This document shows positions 61,495 to 64,000 of a stretch of DNA of 64,000 bases, one piece after another. Source of the stretch: Bacteroidales bacterium. GTDB taxonomy: Bacteria; Bacteroidota; Bacteroidia; Bacteroidales; P3. The notes beneath the pieces are model-generated. The model had not been told where the DNA came from, made no database searches, and saw only the letters and a program-made list of their open reading frames with translations. A program made the translations under genes and the position numbers. The number at the start of each line of letters is the position of its first letter. Positions within the stretch are counted from its first letter, which is position 1. The DNA lies in assembly GCA_017960475.1 (NCBI GenBank), contig JAGCZH010000013.1, positions 1 through 64,000 of the forward strand, given 5' to 3'.

Positions 61495-62355
61495 ATGCTC
61501 TCGAAAAAGGTGATTCTCTTAAGCGTGGCTTTCCTCCTAGCGTTATCACTTCGTGCACAAGGGGATTCTCTTATCATTAATAATGCGCCCTGGCAGATTG
61601 ATTCTCTTGACGGCTTTGTGCTTAAGCGTATGCATTTTGTCAATTCGGAATGCTTGGGTTCCAATCAATTTGTGTGTGTTATTGAGTTGCCCGTCAACTC
61701 TCCTCGCCGACTTGCTTTCACCTATGAGCCTAGCCGAACCCCAACCACAGTACATGCTCAGCGTCACAACGCTGTCGCTGCTATCAATGGCTCTTTCTTC
61801 GACATGAAGTACCATAATCCCATCTGTTATCTGCGCATAGATGGTAAAGAACTTGGCGAAAACACCCCGCAAGCCACAGACAGCATTCATCGTAAATATT
61901 ACCAATACGGGTCAATCTCTTTGCGCAATGGAAGACCCCATTATTTTGTCCCTGACAGTGCGCGCATGGCCGAGCGTCTGTTGGCTGACAGTAATATCAT
62001 GACAGCGGGACCTCTTCTCATTTATCATAACAAAATTCTGCCTATGCGCAAGGACAAGACCTTCGTCACTTATCGTCATAACCGCACCGCTATTGGAACG
62101 AAAGCCGACGGCACTGTTTTGCTGGTTACTGTCGATGGCCGTTTGAAAGAGTCGCAAGGAATGTCTTTGATGGATTTTCAGCGTCTGCTCCACTATTTGG
62201 GTTGCACTGACGCCCTCAACCTTGATGGCGGCGGCAGCACAACTATGTATGTGAAAGGATTTCCTCACGGTGGACTGGTGAATCATCCTACCGACAACAA
62301 TAAATATGATTTCAATGGTGAGCGAGGTGTATCCAATTGTGTAATTATTAAATGA
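61495..62355 (+). CDS. exported phosphodiester glycosidase family protein
   Basis: 286 residues from the ATG at 61495, chosen because it starts a signal peptide ending at LRAQ; an earlier in-frame ATG overlaps the glycosyltransferase gene. The NAGPA-like domain shows AAINGSFFDMK, SNIMTAGPLLI, RHNRTAIGTKADGTVLLVTVDGR and the signature DALNLDGGGSTTMYVKG. Family members remove GlcNAc from phosphodiesters. The substrate here is probably an envelope or host glycan. It lies 19 bases after the glycosyltransferase gene. Confidence 0.9.
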   Translation: MLSKKVILLSVAFLLALSLRAQGDSLIINNAPWQIDSLDGFVLKRMHFVNSECLGSNQFVCVIELPVNSPRRLAFTYEPSRTPTTVHAQRHNAVAAINGSFFDMKYHNPICYLRIDGKELGENTPQATDSIHRKYYQYGSISLRNGRPHYFVPDSARMAERLLADSNIMTAGPLLIYHNKILPMRKDKTFVTYRHNRTAIGTKADGTVLLVTVDGRLKESQGMSLMDFQRLLHYLGCTDALNLDGGGSTTMYVKGFPHGGLVNHPTDNNKYDFNGERGVSNCVIIK

Positions 62356-62361
62356 AATATG

Positions 62362-62369
62362 TATTTTTG
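62362..62369 (+). promoter_or_regulatory. promoter -7 element for the small lipoprotein gene
   Basis: TATTTTTG matches TAnnTTTG about 100 bases before the ATG. No -33 TTTG. Confidence 0.4.
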
Positions 62370-62468
62370 CAAATCATAACAACAAATTCATATTGTTGTA
62401 TATTTTTGAGAAAACCGCTGATTTTGTTCTCTTTATCATAAAAAAACACATCAATTCCATAATCTGCA

Positions 62469-62717
62469 ATGAAGAAAATAATCATCTCCGTTTTTGTCGC
62501 TATCGTGGCTCTTGCCGCTGTATCGTGCGACACAAAATCGTGCAAATGTTATATTTACAATGGCGTTGACGCCCCTTATAGAGAAATAGATTATGTTGAC
62601 GAGGGTAGTAGCTGCTCGACACTAGACTACTCTCGTGGCTCTCAATATCGTATATGCACCGAATACAACGAGCCGGATATTGATCCCACCCAGATAGGGC
62701 GTGAATATAAAAGATAA
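62469..62717 (+). CDS. small lipoprotein of unknown function
   Basis: 82 residues. A lipobox AVSC places the lipidated cysteine at residue 20 of MKKIIISVFVAIVALAAVSC. The mature part has four further cysteines (CKCYIYN, SSCSTLDYS, ICTEYN), which may form disulfides. No family is recognised. It is convergent with the helicase-nuclease gene, with a five-base gap. Confidence 0.75.
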   Translation: MKKIIISVFVAIVALAAVSCDTKSCKCYIYNGVDAPYREIDYVDEGSSCSTLDYSRGSQYRICTEYNEPDIDPTQIGREYKR

Positions 62718-62722
62718 CACTG

Positions 62723-64000
62723 TTACAAATAGAGTATCACGGGCTCTACATTTTTGTAACCCATTCGGCTTAGCGCAGATGCGTATTGCTCTACTTGGTT
62801 AATGTACTCTTGGTGTTTCTTATCGCTAAAGGCGCCGGTTTTGAAGTCTACCACCCATGTCTTGTCGCCGGACACAACTACCCGGTCGGGACGAAGCACT
62901 TCACCGTCGACAAACATTGATAATTCGCGAAGTGACAGTACCCCTTTGGCGAAATATTTTGCGTTGTCTCCGCTAGTAATCATCTGTTCTATCCGGTTTT
63001 TGATATCATCAATGGCGGATTGCGACAATTCGTGGCTTATGCCGTAGCGGTGCACCACCCTCTCAATGTCATCGACAGTCTCTATCTGAGACAACAGGTC
63101 GTGAATCAATATGCCGTATCTGCGGCTGTCGCTTAATAAAGAGTCGACACCGTTGTCATCACATAGAGTGGATAGCATTGTATCGCTCTGCGGAGCAATT
63201 ACAACACGTTTTTCCCAAGCTGATGTTGGCAGGTTTGTCAGATGAATCGTTGATATTGAATTGTCCGTTTCTTTATCGTCAGGATTCTCTTTCTTAAAGT
63301 CTTCCCCAACAATGAATGTTGATCCTATAGCAGTGCACTCGTCGTCGCTGCTAACGAAATTATGTAGTAGCGTTATATTGTCTCTGTTTCCTTTTTCCCA
63401 TTTTTTCTCTTCGCAAAAAACCAGCAGTTTATCCTTTGGTCGTGTCATGGCCACATAAAGCAGATTGATACGGTCCATATCGTTTAGTTTCTGCTCCTCT
63501 TCGAACGAGTCTTTGAACTCACTGTTCTTTTTGTTGCATTGTACAAATACCGCCGGCAGGTCAAGATTCTTGCCTTCCAGATTGACCCAGATTTTTGAAT
63601 TCTGTTCTTTTTTGGAGGGAAGGGCATATATCACTATTTTGGCTTCCAGACCTTTGGCTTTGTGTATGGTCAACAGCTGGACTGCGTCAAGGTCTGACGA
63701 CGTTGATGTGGAGACCTTCTTCAATCTTGTTTCCAAATGGTTTATCAAATCGTTGAGGCTAGTACGTGGTTTTTGAGTAAATCTTGACACCTCACCCAGG
63801 AAAGTTGCCAGATATGCGGCGTCTTTCCCCTCGATACGGAATGTGCGTATCAGTGATTCACACATGTCGTAGAGTGAGAGTGAGCGAAGATGTTCCAGAT
63901 TGAAATCGTAACCCATGTTATTAAGTAACGACGAAAGATCGAAAGAGTTATCGTGAAGTCTCCATAACAAGTCGGGCAAGTCGTCAGGACTGGCTAGTAG
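62723..64000 (-). CDS. UvrD-like helicase / RecB-type nuclease, C-terminal part (partial)
   Basis: At least 426 residues; the frame is open to the window edge, so the N-terminal helicase motifs lie outside. The visible part begins in the UvrD C-terminal domain, with VQLLTIHKAKGLEAKIVIYAL and RINLLYVAMTRPKDKLLVF. The last 130 residues hold a RecB-like PD-(D/E)XK nuclease: YGILIHDLL, LRPDRVVV, VVDFKTGA and QVEQYASAL. This is the architecture of AddA/RecB double-strand break repair enzymes. It is not clear which partner (AddB or RecC type) it uses. Confidence 0.9.
   Translation of the reverse strand, partial: LLASPDDLPDLLWRLHDNSFDLSSLLNNMGYDFNLEHLRSLSLYDMCESLIRTFRIEGKDAAYLATFLGEVSRFTQKPRTSLNDLINHLETRLKKVSTSTSSDLDAVQLLTIHKAKGLEAKIVIYALPSKKEQNSKIWVNLEGKNLDLPAVFVQCNKKNSEFKDSFEEEQKLNDMDRINLLYVAMTRPKDKLLVFCEEKKWEKGNRDNITLLHNFVSSDDECTAIGSTFIVGEDFKKENPDDKETDNSISTIHLTNLPTSAWEKRVVIAPQSDTMLSTLCDDNGVDSLLSDSRRYGILIHDLLSQIETVDDIERVVHRYGISHELSQSAIDDIKNRIEQMITSGDNAKYFAKGVLSLRELSMFVDGEVLRPDRVVVSGDKTWVVDFKTGAFSDKKHQEYINQVEQYASALSRMGYKNVEPVILYL

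Overview
The window looks like a chromosome segment of an uncultured Bacteroidota, most likely a member of the order Bacteroidales. Three things point there: promoter cores of the TAnnTTTG type in front of many genes, no consistent Shine-Dalgarno sequences, and a characteristic gene set (type IX secretion parts and cargo, a eukaryote-like isoleucyl-tRNA synthetase, a CarbopepD-plug-barrel receptor, a short PLP decarboxylase of arginine-decarboxylase type, DUF3667 and DUF4919 proteins). No rRNA, tRNA, CRISPR array, prophage or transposase was seen.

Layout. 1-3.4 kb (minus): ftsY, rimO and a secreted coiled-coil protein. 3.7-11 kb (plus): a beta-CASP metallo-beta-lactamase, a four-helix-bundle (S23-type) gene framed by repeat arms, a CstA-type transporter, a YD-repeat secreted protein and a large WG-repeat/TPR/DnaJ-zinc-finger protein. 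10.9-12.3 kb (minus): a carboxypeptidase-regulatory-like protein. 12.5-17.5 kb (plus): ABC ATPase, permease, GntR regulator and outer-membrane receptor, with a good promoter and an operator-like dyad. 17.7-18.3 kb: a toxin-antitoxin pair whose toxin is split by a frameshift. 18.6-22 kb: ileS. 22.2-40.2 kb: a long minus-strand run: porin, membrane proteins, purE, a kinase-deaminase fusion, rsfS, ftsH, a LUD protein, cdsA, psd, rluA, a C25 peptidase with a T9SS sorting tail, a PLP decarboxylase and an FKBP lipoprotein. 40.3-42.4 kb: outer-membrane and T9SS cargo proteins. 42.4-45.4 kb (minus): GH3 enzyme and a TPR protein. 45.6-51.2 kb (plus): dihydroorotate-dehydrogenase-like enzyme, a second four-helix-bundle gene, kdsA, an exonuclease, an FAH-family enzyme and a DUF4919 protein. 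51.3-55.7 kb (minus): tsaD, porP/sprF and an OmpA/PD40 protein. 56-62.7 kb (plus): TamB-like protein, heptosyltransferase, phosphodiester glycosidase and a small lipoprotein. The right end holds the 3' part of an AddA/RecB-like helicase-nuclease.

The most unusual structure is a set of degenerate short-tandem-repeat islands with strict periods (6, 7, 8, 11 or 12 bp). They start at or just after stop codons, sometimes supply a stop or start codon, and in the heptamer form sit inside ileS. One 12-bp-period island brackets a four-helix-bundle gene with opposed arms, much like the intervening sequences of 23S rRNA. A second island about 8 kb away has the same two arms with no gene between them. 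A composite heptamer block is repeated near-identically, in the same gene-relative orientation, downstream of purE and of the DUF4919 gene.
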